Source: Selaginella tamariscina
Lineage: Eukaryota > Streptophyta > Lycopodiopsida > Selaginellales > Selaginellaceae
DNA length: 64,000 nt
NCBI GenBank assembly: GCA_003024785.1
Contig: PUQB01000333.1
Coordinates: 62,001-126,000 of the forward strand
Reading direction: 5' to 3'
This document shows, in pieces, positions 12,155 to 22,619 of this stretch. The notes under the pieces are model-generated. The model ran no database searches. It was given only the letters and a program-made list of their open reading frames with translations, and was not told the origin of the DNA. Position numbers and translations under genes: made by a program. Position 1 is the first letter of the stretch; the number at the start of each line of letters is the position of its first letter.

Positions 12155-12237
12155 CTGTCCGAAGCTCACATTTGTGTTAGTGCAAAAGAAAGATAACATT
12201 TCGTTTTAGAACCACCACAAATGTGAGCTCTGGACAG
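12155..12237. repeat. 22-bp inverted repeat upstream of the ParB-like gene
   Basis: Arms at 12155-12176 and 12216-12237 share CTGTCC and GAGCTCACATTTGTG-type sequence with two mismatches, separated by 39 bases. It lies about 100 bp upstream of the first recognised exon of the minus-strand gene and could be a regulatory foldback or binding site. Confidence 0.7.
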
Positions 12238-12352
12238 TTTTACATAGATTCCTAGCTTTTACTCGAAATATTATGATAAGATGATAAAAGTAAATAAAAT
12301 GAGATATGCAACTTATATATACTAATACACATATATATTCACATGGAAGGTG

Positions 12353-13753
12353 CGGCGGGATTAATCTCGCCACCCCTTCAATGCCTCCTGAAAGAGTGGG
12401 CGGGATTAATCTCGCCACCTTTCTGGAGGCCTTGAACGGGAGTGCGGAATTAATCTTGCCACCCTTCTCGGTCTCAGAGAGAACTGGGCAGGATTTATTT
12501 CTCACACCCCTTCAGTGACTCCAGAAAGGGGCGGGATTAATCTCGCCCACCATGTAAGGGATGGTTAAATGAATTTCCCCACCCTTCCCATTCTCTCCAT
12601 TGGTATGTTGAAAACCTTCTACGTCTCAGACAGAAACGTTTGGGATTGGTCCGACTCACCAATGGAGAAAAAAGGAAGGGGGCGGGATTCATTCCTCCAA
12701 CAGGCATTGAAGACTCGGCGGGATTAATCCCGCCGCCCAGGGCCTTCACTCGGTCCCTATGCGGCGGGATTAATCCCGCCGGACGCCAATTCCCTGCGCG
12801 GAATCGGGCGGGATTAATCCCGCCGCCTAGGCACTTCAGGCAGGCCAATGGCGGCGGGATAAATCCCGCCCGATTCCGCAGGGCATTGCGTCGCGGCGGA
12901 TTAATCCCGCCTCCCAGGCCCTTCACTCGGGCCTTAGTCGGCGGGATTAATCCCGCCGAACGCCAATGCCCTGTGCGAAATCTTGCGGGATTAATCCCGC
13001 CGCCTAGGCCCTTCAGGCAGGCCAATGGCGGCGGGATAAATCCCGCCCGATTCCGCGCAGGGCATGCGTACGCGGCGGGATTAATCCCGCCCACCATGTA
13101 AGGGATGGTGAAATTAATCCCACCACCCTTCTCAGTTCCCTCCATTGGTATTTTGTAAACCTTCTCCGTCTCAGACAGAGTTAGTCGGGATTGATTCAAC
13201 ATACCAATGGAGGAAAAAAGAAGGTCGGGATTAATCCCGCCACCGGGTAATGAAGGTTCGGAGAGACTAATCCCGCCGCCCTCTCGTAAATCATGCGCTC
13301 ACACATATATATTGGCTGCGGCATTTTGAACAGGGATGGGTGGGGGGGGATTAATCCGCCGCCCTCCGCAAGGCATGAGCGTGGGGCGGATTAATCCCGC
13401 CGTTCATGTCCTGCGTGAATTCCCTGGGCGGCGGGATTAATCCCGCCGCCTTACGCGCAGGACATGTCATGCAGGCTCTTCGGTTAGCCTTCCGTGCAGG
13501 ATCTTTCATGCAGGCTCTTCGGTTAGCCTCATGAGCGGCGGGATTAATCCCGCCCATCCCCTGTAAATGCCCTGCGCGGAATCCGCGGGATTAATCCCGC
13601 CCATTAGGGCCTTCACACAGGCCATTGCCGGCGAGATAAATCCCGCCGCATTCCGCGGCATGTGAGCGGCGGATTAATCCGCCGCCATGACCTGAGCGGC
13701 GGGATTAATCCCGCCGCGAGGCCATAAACCTATACGGCGGGATTAATCCCGCC
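12353..13753. repeat. Palindrome array A (GGCGGGATTAATCCCGCC)
   Basis: About 27 copies of the 18-bp perfect palindrome GGCGGGATTAATCCCGCC or close variants, spaced roughly 40-46 bp in the core (12717-13100). Common variants have GATAAATC or lose one G or C. The spacers are also GC-rich and partly self-complementary, such as GCCAATGCCCTG and CGGAATCGGGC. A segment of about 150 bp containing CTCCATTGGTA and its inverse is directly repeated (about 12541-12690 and 13090-13240). Copies at the left edge are more decayed. The array is upstream of the ParB-like gene. Long open frames here on both strands, with GGINPA or AGLIPP repeats, are by-products of the palindrome. Confidence 0.9.
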
Positions 13754-13759
13754 GCTCGA

Positions 13760-13835
13760 GGGGCTTAGCGTGTGTGCGAGAGATAAAATTAATAAATAAA
13801 AAAATTATACAGATAAAAACACACACATATATATG

Positions 13836-13894
<59 letters not shown>

Positions 13895-14528
13895 ATGTAT
13901 AGTGTATGTATAGTGTACGTGTGTGTGCAAGAGATAGATAAATAAATAAAATTATACAGTACTGGTACACATAATATATGTGTGTACATAGGTATATATA
14001 TGTGTGTATATGTATATCGTGTGTATGCGTGTGAGCGAAACAAATAAAATCATACAGAAAACAAACACACAACACACACATATATATACACAGGAGTGTG
14101 CGTGTGTGTGCGAAAGATAAAACTAAAAATAAATAAAATTATACAGATAAACACACATATATATGTGTGTATATAGATATATAATCCATAGAGAAAGAGA
14201 GAGAGTCTGTGAATATATAAGCATATATATAAACTAGTGTTGTATGTATGTATATATGTATATAGGTATATATATATGTGTATATGTATATTGTGTGTAT
14301 GCGTGTGTGAGCGAAACAAATAAAATCATACAGATAAACAACACACACACACACACATATACATACACAGGAGTGTGCGTGTGTGTGCGAGAGATAAAAC
14401 TAATAAATAAATAAAATTATACAGATAAACACACACATATATATATGTGTGTATATAGATATATAACCATATGAATGTATAAGCATATATATAAACTAGT
14501 GTTGTATACTATTTGTTAATATGCATTG

Positions 14529-14609
<81 letters not shown>

Positions 14610-14920
14610 GTAAAGCAGTGTGCGTGTGTGGGAGAGATAGATCAATAAAAAAAAATTTACAGATATTGGTACACATAATATATGTATGTATATATGTATA
14701 TAGGTATATATATATATGTGTATATGTATATCGTGTGTATTGCGTGTGTGAGCGAAAACAAATATACAATCATACAGAGATAACAATAAACACCCACACA
14801 CACACACACACACACGGAGTGTGCGTGTGTGTGCGAGAGATAAAACTAATAAAAAATTTATACGCACACTCCATATCATACACACACACACACACACACA
14901 GATCTCACCTGTGTGCACAG
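13760..14920. repeat. Higher-order TG/TA-rich tandem repeats
   Basis: A unit containing GTGTGTGCGAGAGATAAAAC, then TAATAAATAAATAAAATTATACAG, then CACACATATATATGTGTG recurs about eight times in two alternating forms. The second form has GTGAGCGAAACAAATAAAATC. The spacing gives a larger period of about 280-300 bp (for example starts near 14101, 14380 and 14828). It includes a TA tract and a TG tract at 14530-14608. Non-coding. Confidence 0.7.
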
Positions 14921-14929
14921 CCGCCGCCT

Positions 14930-15830
14930 CTTGAAACCCTAAGATATACCTAAACCCTAAGGAATTAATATATATATTAACCTAATAGAATATTCCTTCT
15001 GAGAATATACTTAAACCTAAAAAGAATAAATATAGATTCGCCCTAAACGAATATTCTTTCATTATATTATTAGCGCGTGCGTGTCCGTGGGTGTATCACA
15101 TACACCCAAAAATAAATCATGCAGGGATTTAACATGGTGTATGAGAGTGTTAAAGTTTCATGTGTAATACATACATACACATTGCATATATTAATACACT
15201 AATATATACACACACGTGTATACACACAGACATACATACATATTACATGGTTTAGGGTTTAGGGTTTAGGGTTTTGGATTTAGGATGGATCATGCATGGT
15301 GTGTATATATGAGAAGAGAGAGGTGTAAAAATTATTTTTGTACACATTGCATATATTTAGTACACATATATACTTACACATATTATACACAGATATACAT
15401 ACATAGTATATGAGAGAAGAGAGACAGTACAATATGATCATGCATGGTGTGTATAATACACACAGACATACATACATATTAGTACATAATATTTGAGAGA
15501 CCGAGTAATATTATAGATCATGCATGGTGTGTATGTTTGAGAGAAGAGAGACAGTACATATTAACATGGATCATGCATGGTGTGTATGTAAGAGAGACAG
15601 AAAGTACACATATATACATACGAGTACACATATATACATGCACACGTGTATACACACAGACATACATACATATTACATGAGTAATTCATTGTGTTACATA
15701 TTAGGGTTTTAGGGTTTAGGGTTTAGGATGGATCATGCATGGTGTGAAGAGAGAGTGTTGAAAAATTTTTGTACACACATGTATACACAGGGTTTAGGGT
15801 TTAGTTTAGGGTTTGCTCCCAACAAGCTTA
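14930..15830. repeat. Telomere-like repeats interleaved with a GATCATGCATGGTGTG unit
   Basis: Short TTTAGGG tracts occur at about 15248-15275, 15702-15727 and 15787-15820, and the opposite orientation (CCCTAAA) appears at 14934-14962. Between them the unit GATCATGCATGGTGTGTAT occurs five times (near 15289, 15438, 15516, 15569, 15729), each followed by a GAGAGAAGAGAGACAGTAC-type stretch and CACACAGACATACATACATA. This looks like an amplified, scrambled minisatellite seeded by interstitial telomere repeats. No gene. Confidence 0.75.
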
Positions 15831-16059
15831 ATATAAATATTAACCATGTAATTCAATGTTACATACACACAAATTGGTACATATATCATACATGCGTAAC
15901 AATGTTTTCAATAAAGAAGCAACATATTTCTTCAGTTTGGTTTAGGGTTGTGCATGTTGTGCATATGTGTTTTTGTAAGTTCTTGTAATGCGTGTGTAAA
16001 TTTATGATTGTGTTTATATATGTTGCAAAACAAACATCGATATTAAGAAAATAATATTA

Positions 16060-16740
16060 ATAAACACATATGAACATATTTTAAATTATACATAAAAATA
16101 TGATTTTATCTAATATAAGCCATATATAGTTTTATAATAATAATTTAATTTAATATTGAAAAGTTTAACATTGAAATATTCTTGAAATAATAAGAAATAA
16201 TTGAGAAATCCCATTAATATATACAAATGTAAATTAAGTACTCAAATAATTAACTAAATTAATTACATAATCAATGTTTAAATATTGGAATATTCTTGGA
16301 TAATAAGAAATAATAAAGAATATCCCATTAATATAAAGAAGATTAATTACTCAAGTAATTAAGGAAATGATTAATTATATATTATTAAAACTATATTGAC
16401 TATATATTAGATAAAATGATGTATTATTATGTATAATTTAAAATATGTTATAGTGTTATTAATTTAATATTGATAATAAGGTTTAACACATGAATATTCT
16501 TGAAATAATAACAAATTAATTGAGAAAATCCCATTAATATATACAAATGTAAATAATTACTGCAATAATTAAGAACAAGACTAATTTAATTATGATAATC
16601 AGGTTTAATATTAGAATATTCTTCAATATATAAATATTAAAGAATATCCCATTGATACTAGGAAATGAAAACTAAATACTCGAGTAATTAAGAAAATAAT
16701 AATAATAAAGACTATGAATATATTTTAAATGATACATAAT
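16060..16740. repeat. Diverged AT-rich tandem repeats with GAATATTCTT
   Basis: At least four degenerate copies (near 16170, 16285, 16490 and 16610) of a unit containing GAATATTCTTG, AATAATAAGAAATAA, ATCCCATTAATATA and TACTCAAATAATTAA. The GAATATTC core is shared with the element's two subterminal zones. Non-coding. Confidence 0.65.
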
Positions 16741-17358
16741 AATATCAATTTATTTATTGTATAAGTATATTTATATATATATATATTATAAATATACTTG
16801 AATACTAAGAATGTAGAATATAGTCTAAAATTTCGTAATATTAAACAGCTTGAATCACTTGAATAACATTAAATGCATTTTAAAATACTCATTGGAACTG
16901 AGAGTATATATGTCAGAGTGTCGGATATTTGTGTCACTCATCTTAAATTTTATTTTCTGTTTTTTTAAAAATTTGAATTTCTGACATATGTATTGTCGGT
17001 CTGACATGTAAATTTGAAAATGCATTTAATTTCCCACTCAAATTCAGATCTGGTTCTTTCTCTGGCAAGGGTTTCTTCATTTCTGTATTTTTCACTCTTT
17101 AGATCTTCTTTTTTCTTCATAGTGATCATCTCAGGAGCGAGATTAAATTGGGTGCTATTCTTTATAGGAAAGCACGGCGCCTTCAGTGCTGTTTACAAGT
17201 AAGTATTATAAACAAATTTAAAAATACTTATAAAGATTCACTCTCTTACATTCTCTCTTAAAATTACAATTTAGGGGTTTAGGAATGCATTAGGATTATA
17301 ATATATTCCGTTAGGATTTATCCCGTTTAAATATCCTTTTAACTTAATATTCTAGGTT
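16741..17358 (+). other. Candidate promoter and first exon region of the transposase-like gene
   Basis: A short plus-strand open frame at 17014-17198 (starting MKMHLISHS) ends at a good splice donor, ACAAGTAAGTAT. The next good acceptor, TATGTGCAG at 18171-18179, begins the recognisable transposase-like coding region. If the two are joined, array B lies inside the intron. The exon has no domain and could be only a leader. The assignment rests on splice signals alone. Confidence 0.35.
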
Positions 17359-18034
17359 AACCGGGCGCGGGTTAATCCGGCCATTTCTTTTTCGCCTCTT
17401 CGAAGAGGTGGCGGGATTAATCCCGCCACCATCTCTCGGGCAATGCTTCTCCGCCACTGAAAAGAGTGGCGGGATTATCCCGATAACCTTTTAACTGATG
17501 AAGAGTTACCAGAATTTATTAGAAAGAGTTGTCGGCGGATTAATCCGCCAACCATTTTAGGAGGCAGGGAAGGGGTGGCGGGATTAATCTCGCCACCACA
17601 TCCCTGTTTTAAGGATTTGGGGACAGGATTTATCCCGAGATCTCTTTGAAATCATAGTTTTGGAGAGAGTTATGTGCGGGTTTAATCCCGCCACCCATTC
17701 CCGTCGTAAGAATTGTGGGCGGGATTAATCCCGCCTTGGACTCCTTCCGACAAGGAAGAGCCGGCGGGATTAATCCCGCCGCCTTCCTCCTCGGGGGGAG
17801 TCCCGGCGGGATTAATCCCGCCGACTCTCTCCGCGAGGAGAGAGTCGGCGGGATTAATCCCGCGGACTCCCCCGAAGGAAGAGGCGGCGGGATTAATCCC
17901 GGCTCTTCCTTGTCGGAGGGAGTCCAAGGCGGGATTAATCCGCCGACTCTCTCCGAAGGGGTTGAGTCGGCGGCGGGATTAATCCCGCCGACCGTTCCTC
18001 GTCGGAGGGATTGTGGGCGGGATTAATCCCGCCC
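17359..18034. repeat. Palindrome array B (GGCGGGATTAATCCCGCC)
   Basis: About 15 copies of the same 18-bp palindrome as array A, spaced about 43-45 bp in the core. Copies are decayed at the left edge and near-perfect from 17717 to 18034. The spacers are themselves hairpins, for example GACTCTCTCC-GCGA-GGAGAGAGTC at 17822-17845, so neighbouring units fold into extended stems. The spacers differ from those of array A. It lies directly upstream of the transposase-like coding region. Confidence 0.9.
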
Positions 18035-18185
18035 ATCAGTTGTATTAATCAAACATAGATATTATCTCTAAACATAATTATGTATTATTGCATATGCATA
18101 TTATTAAGTAACCGTAATTCAGATTTCTTAGAAAATTGCATAAACAGATATCATAAATAATACAATTATTTATGTGCAGGACAAT

Positions 18186-21100
18186 ATGTTTAATACTGGA
18201 GATAAAGTATGTCTTTTTCGGAACAACGAGATAGTTGGCACTGGAACTGTGGAAGTTCGAGATAATAATGCATCATGTCACAATATTGCCCAAGGATCTT
18301 GTGTGACGTATGGGTGAACACCATTTACAAGCATGTTGAGTTCTGGGAATGGAATTTGAGGAGGGTTCTCCTGTATTGTGGAATTTGGATGAAGTCAAGG
18401 CTGACACAGAATATGCAGAGTCACAAAAAATAGTAGCACGAGTTTACCAGATGATGGCTTGCCTGCTGTGATGGATGAGGTGATTCTCTTTCTTCGTGAG
18501 ATTGAAGTCGGAAGAGGCATCATCACAGCTATAAATCCAATGGAAGCAGTGTCAGAAGAGAAACTAGGGTCCGACTTCGTGGGTGTAGTTGTGACAGAGG
18601 TTTCACCTAATGGCACATTGTATCCTGGATCCTCGTGAGGTGGCGAACATCTGAATTAAGACGGCAAGATGGTTCAACATATTCTGGGTTGGATTTCAAT
18701 AATAACAACCGGAAGAACAACTCATATTTGAAGAGGTTCCTTGCATTGGTCCTATTGTAAGAAAAAGCGATTCATGGTTGTAGATCTTCCCCTGCAAGTT
18801 TCAGCAAGAGGGTAAAGATGGATCCTACATCTTCCGAAAGTGTTACGAAATTTCCACGATTGACTGTTGCAAGAAGAAGTGTTGTCAGATGGCAGACCGG
18901 AATGAAATTACCCAATGTAGACATGTCTTTCGTATGCTCACCAAAAGCAAAGGCATGAGTTTTATGTAATGTTGCACTAACTGGGTGTATTGATGAAGGC
19001 CTCGGACACAGGTTATAAGTACATCCATGGTATTTATAAGGTGGCCATCTGCTTCAAAGCTTGGTACAGTATATACGGGATCCCAAAGACCACGTTCTAA
19101 CCGTCGGAGGATGAGTGGCTAGATGGAGCGAACCTCAGTTATGGGAAACTCGTTGGTCAAACCCGCTCTCACATCATGGCAGCCATAGAGATACTCAAGG
19201 CTTTTGTGGAAGCAAATGCAGACAGGATGCCTCACAAATGCCGAACCACAAATGCAGGGGTCAGGGAAAATCTCAAGGTTTTACCTTCAATCTACACTCA
19301 ATTGAAACTGTGTGAACATGTGAACAAGTGCCTCAGTTTGATGGGGCTCCAAGCAATCTGCACTGGTACCTTCAACAACATATGGAATACTCATTTTAAG
19401 GATGTGGAGATTGCAAACTCTAGCTTTTCTAAGTGTGACACTTGTACATCATTGAAGGCTGCAGAGGCTTGTGCAAAAACCTTGGTGGAGATCACTACAT
19501 TCAAAAGATGGAGGCCACATGATTGCACAACAAAACTTGCGGTCTCAGTACTATGCACACCGCATGCTTTCTGTCACGCCCATCAGAGTATGTGCTTGAT
19601 CCATGACAGATGGATCATTCAAAGACCAGCATTCCAAAGCTCTTTGCAACACCAAAGTGCCTTGGAAATGTCATGAAACTTCCGATTTCATTGACAGGTG
19701 TGCTAACACATGGACACGGTTGTGAGTCATATGGACACTTTTCACTTCCACATTGTCTCGCGAACTCCATTTACTATTGGGTCGTTAGCCATGTGTTTCA
19801 GAAACCTTGAAGCCCACTCACAGACAAGTCCTATCAGTGATCTCAAAGTGAAGAAACAACACCTTAACCTTTACATAATGCTCTCATGAACACATCTGCA
19901 CTTGAGGCTACTTGGGAATATGAGAGGCATTGTCAGCAACCTGCACAAAAAACAGATGGCCCTGTTGAGAGTTCAGGTTCAGTGGAGGATCTAGCTCAAA
20001 TAGTGACATGTGTCCTCAACATCAAATAAGCTTCCTCGTCATTTTTTTTACAGATGGATAATTGTGCAGGCGAGAACAAAAATAGGTAAATCATTTTACT
20101 TAAGGGTTTCTCAAGCTCATACTTACTTTTATTTTCTAGATATGTGCTAGCATACTTGTCAATGCTTGTTGCCAAAGGTGTGTTTGAAACAATCACGCTC
20201 AGTTTCCTTATGGTTGGTCACACTCATGAAGATATTGATGCGTTCTTCCAGCAAGGTCTCCAACTCTACAAAAAGGACAAGTGCACTTACCTTACCGCAT
20301 ATGATGAATCTTTTTGAAAATTGCATCTCCAAAAAAAGTTGTGCTTTGCTTGTGACTGAGGTGCCAGACTTCAAAAAATTTCTCAAGGAGTATATAAAAG
20401 AAGGGAGTGATTCTTTAGTTGGTCACCTTGTGCCGCTACAATTCTTTTTCTCCATACGAGATGGTATACCTATTATGCAGTACAAGTTACGGCCATCAGA
20501 GCAGGAGTGGTTACCGAAAGAGGGCTTAATGCTCTTCAAAAGTGGAGAGGATGGAAAGCCACTTCTCCCAGAAGGACAACCAGACCCTATTCCATTGAGT
20601 GCCCAGCTCAAGGAACAAGAGGTTATTATTGATGGCATCAAAAAATATGTGGCATGGGTTCAAAAATCGATGCCAAAGAATTCTGATAAGGCAACTGGTT
20701 ACTCAGAACTATATAAGCATGTGGTCAACTATTGGGAGACTGTTGTTCGAGAGTTGGAAGGGCCTACTGTCACAAGTACAGAATTGCAACACCCTTTCTG
20801 GCCTAAAACAAGGTGGCGAGAGGAGATTGAAATGACATCACTGAGCATAGACGACATAGAAGCCAGTAGTGATGTGGAAGTGCAAACCCCACACTTTGTT
20901 GGACAAAGGAACCAAAAACCTAAAGCATACTTTGATTGCTGCAGGATCTTCAAAAACTAATGATGGTTCTCATTACTCCAGATGCGTCATATAATCAGCC
21001 TATTTGGATGGGTCAAATTATCGACACACCTGAAGTAATCACAAAAAATAGTATTGTTAAGGTTGCATGGTTCAAACCACAAAAAAGGCGACACGAGAAG

Positions 21101-21268
21101 GAGAGCGAAAGATATAATGGATGCCTAGAGAAAACATGGTCTCCCAATCAAAAAGACCCAGCATGTTTTATAAATGTTAAATCCATTCGATATGGGTGGA
21201 TGTCAAGAAGCGTTGATAAAGTCACGATTAACAAAACTGCAAGGGAATGTATGTTTTCTGAAGCTTAA
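18186..21268 (+). pseudogene. DUF7869-type transposase-like protein, degraded
   Basis: Plus-strand gene matching in layout the large eukaryotic DUF7869 proteins, which have an RNase H-like core and behave as transposase-like repeats. It starts after a TATGTGCAG acceptor with FNTGDKVCLFRNNEIVGTG. A cysteine-rich segment (CQMADRNEITQCRHVF) lies near 18890-18950 and SKCDTCTSLKAAEAC near 19430-19475. A first catalytic-type motif reading MDHSKTSIP is at 19610-19640, and VGHTHEDIDAFFQQ, the hallmark of the family, is at 20212-20255. A conserved C-terminal block with SIVKVAWFKPQKRRHEKE lies at 21050-21100, and the stop is at 21266-21268. The reading frame is interrupted by several stops and shifts between 18300 and 20150 and again near 20960, so this copy is unlikely to be functional. 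An intron is likely near 20030-20140. The gene ends about 480 bp inside the right inverted repeat, where a transposase would be expected. Confidence 0.7.
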
Positions 21269-21744
21269 AGCAATTACAAAATTATAAAATATCATATATT
21301 TAATATTCATAATTATTATAAACTCTTTAATAATAGTACCAAATTGTATACTTAACTATATAAATTTAAAAAATGATATGGAAGATTGACTATATTATTA
21401 TAGGATTTTATATATATATTACTACTACAAATTTTTAATTAATAATGTTATATTTAAATATTAATATTTTAATAACAACATCAATATTTATATAATGTAC
21501 CTCTTATGCTCTTCCTTAATTGTTATATTAGGCAATATATTATATAATTTAATACATTCTACTTTTATAATGTTATTAATTTTTGTTCAATGAATGCTAT
21601 AATTTATTAAAGGGTAGAATACAAAATAGAATATTCTAAAGAATATTCTTTTTCAAACATATATTCTAAAGAATATTCCTTTAATATTAGAAAATGCTAA
21701 TTAAATAGCTAAAATTGCTAATTATTAGGAAATGGGACTATAGC

Positions 21745-21765
21745 CATGCCCATTTTAGTTACAAC
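21745..21765 (-). repeat. Right terminal inverted repeat of the 14.6-kb element
   Basis: 21-bp arm that reads GTTGTAACTAAAATGGGCAT plus G on the minus strand, matching the left arm at 20 of 21 positions. The subterminal zone just inside (21269-21744) has no gene and carries GAATATTC motifs like the left end. Confidence 0.7.
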
Positions 21766-22619
21766 TTGCAATTATATTATTGCATAGTGAAGAAATGTTG
21801 CTTCATTCTTAATGTTCATCCTCGATCAGATGTGATAATACAACATATATGTGATAAGATCAATAAATGAGTTCATTATCTCAATGTTCCTTAGCTCATC
21901 ACCTCTCTAATGTATATAAAATATCATGATTGAATAGTGGTTTTCCATTTGGATTCACAAATATAATTAAAACCTCATCTCTTCATAGCCAAATTATACC
22001 TTTGCAAGTCTAAGCTAAGACAACTAATATTGAAGTACATCCTTATATTTATTTATTAGGTTGCTTGTTCAACCCTTCAAAGTTTGAGTAAAAAGACTAT
22101 ATGTTTTAAAATAAATTGTTAAGTTGTCCTAGTAGTACAAGATTACAATTATTATTTTGAGCATTTTACAACTCTTTCCTTAAGTATACTTCAAATTTAG
22201 AATGTAAAGTTGTGTTTACCTACATTACATGTATTTACATTTAAATTTACTACGCATTATGCTTTACTTAGGTGTTCATTGGCATTTGGATGCGTAAGTC
22301 TTGTTCTATGTAGACTTGGTTATGGATTTTGAAGCAATATGGACTTGAAGTGTTGAAATAATTTATGTTAGCACCAAATGATGTAAACATCAATGTATTA
22401 TGTATGTTTTGATATTTTTATTAAGTCTTTATTCTTCACACAGACTCTAATTAATAAATGATATAAAAGGATTGGAGAGGGTCTAACTCGACCTTGTCAT
22501 TGTAGCAACATTGTTTTGTTATGTCATCCTTAAACACCAATGGATGTATTCTTTGTTAAGTGGTCCACATTAGTGAGTTACAACTTCTTTTTGAATGACA
22601 CCTCTTGTTGCCTTATACG
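21766..22619. other. AT-rich intergenic DNA
   Basis: No gene or clear repeat is recognised between the right inverted repeat and the tandem repeat that starts near 22620. Confidence 0.5.

Larger units (their letters stand above)
7202..21765. mobile_element. Large TIR-bounded DNA transposon with ParB/methyltransferase-like cargo
   Basis: A 14,564-bp block is bounded by inverted repeats matching at 20 of 21 positions (7202-7222; 21745-21765). The sequence begins GTTGTAACTAAA and ends the arm with GGGCATG. TGCA lies one base outside each arm and may be a 4-bp target duplication or a palindromic extension of the repeats. Subterminal zones at both ends are rich in the palindrome GAATATTC. Gene order is HAD phosphatase-like (minus), ParB/methyltransferase-like (minus), palindrome array A, repeat-rich middle, palindrome array B, transposase-like (plus). 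The two arms carrying genes diverge from the repetitive centre. Both main genes contain GT-AG introns, so this is eukaryotic and not contamination. The coding regions are broken in several places, so the copy is probably immobile. The single-element reading is an inference from the inverted repeats; no family is assigned. Confidence 0.65.

Noticed and set aside
12537-13557. Long open frames on both strands with GGINPA or AGLIPP repeats in the palindrome arrays
   Set aside because: They are translations of the GGCGGGATTAATCCCGCC palindrome, which reads open on both strands. There is no domain and no start or splice context.
12353-13753. Resemblance of the arrays to a CRISPR array
   Set aside because: The repeat is a short palindrome with similar, self-complementary spacers in a nuclear plant gene context. 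There are no cas genes and no unique spacers.
13743-14953. His/Tyr/Ile-rich open frames in the TG/TA block
   Set aside because: Artefacts of TG, TA and CA dinucleotide runs.
14930-15830. Real chromosome end
   Set aside because: The TTTAGGG tracts are short, degenerate and in both orientations, and genes lie on both sides. They are interstitial.
7202-21765. Polinton/Maverick or viral identity for the 14.6-kb element
   Set aside because: No protein-primed polymerase, capsid, packaging ATPase or retroviral-type integrase sequence was seen. The gene set and short terminal repeats do not fit.
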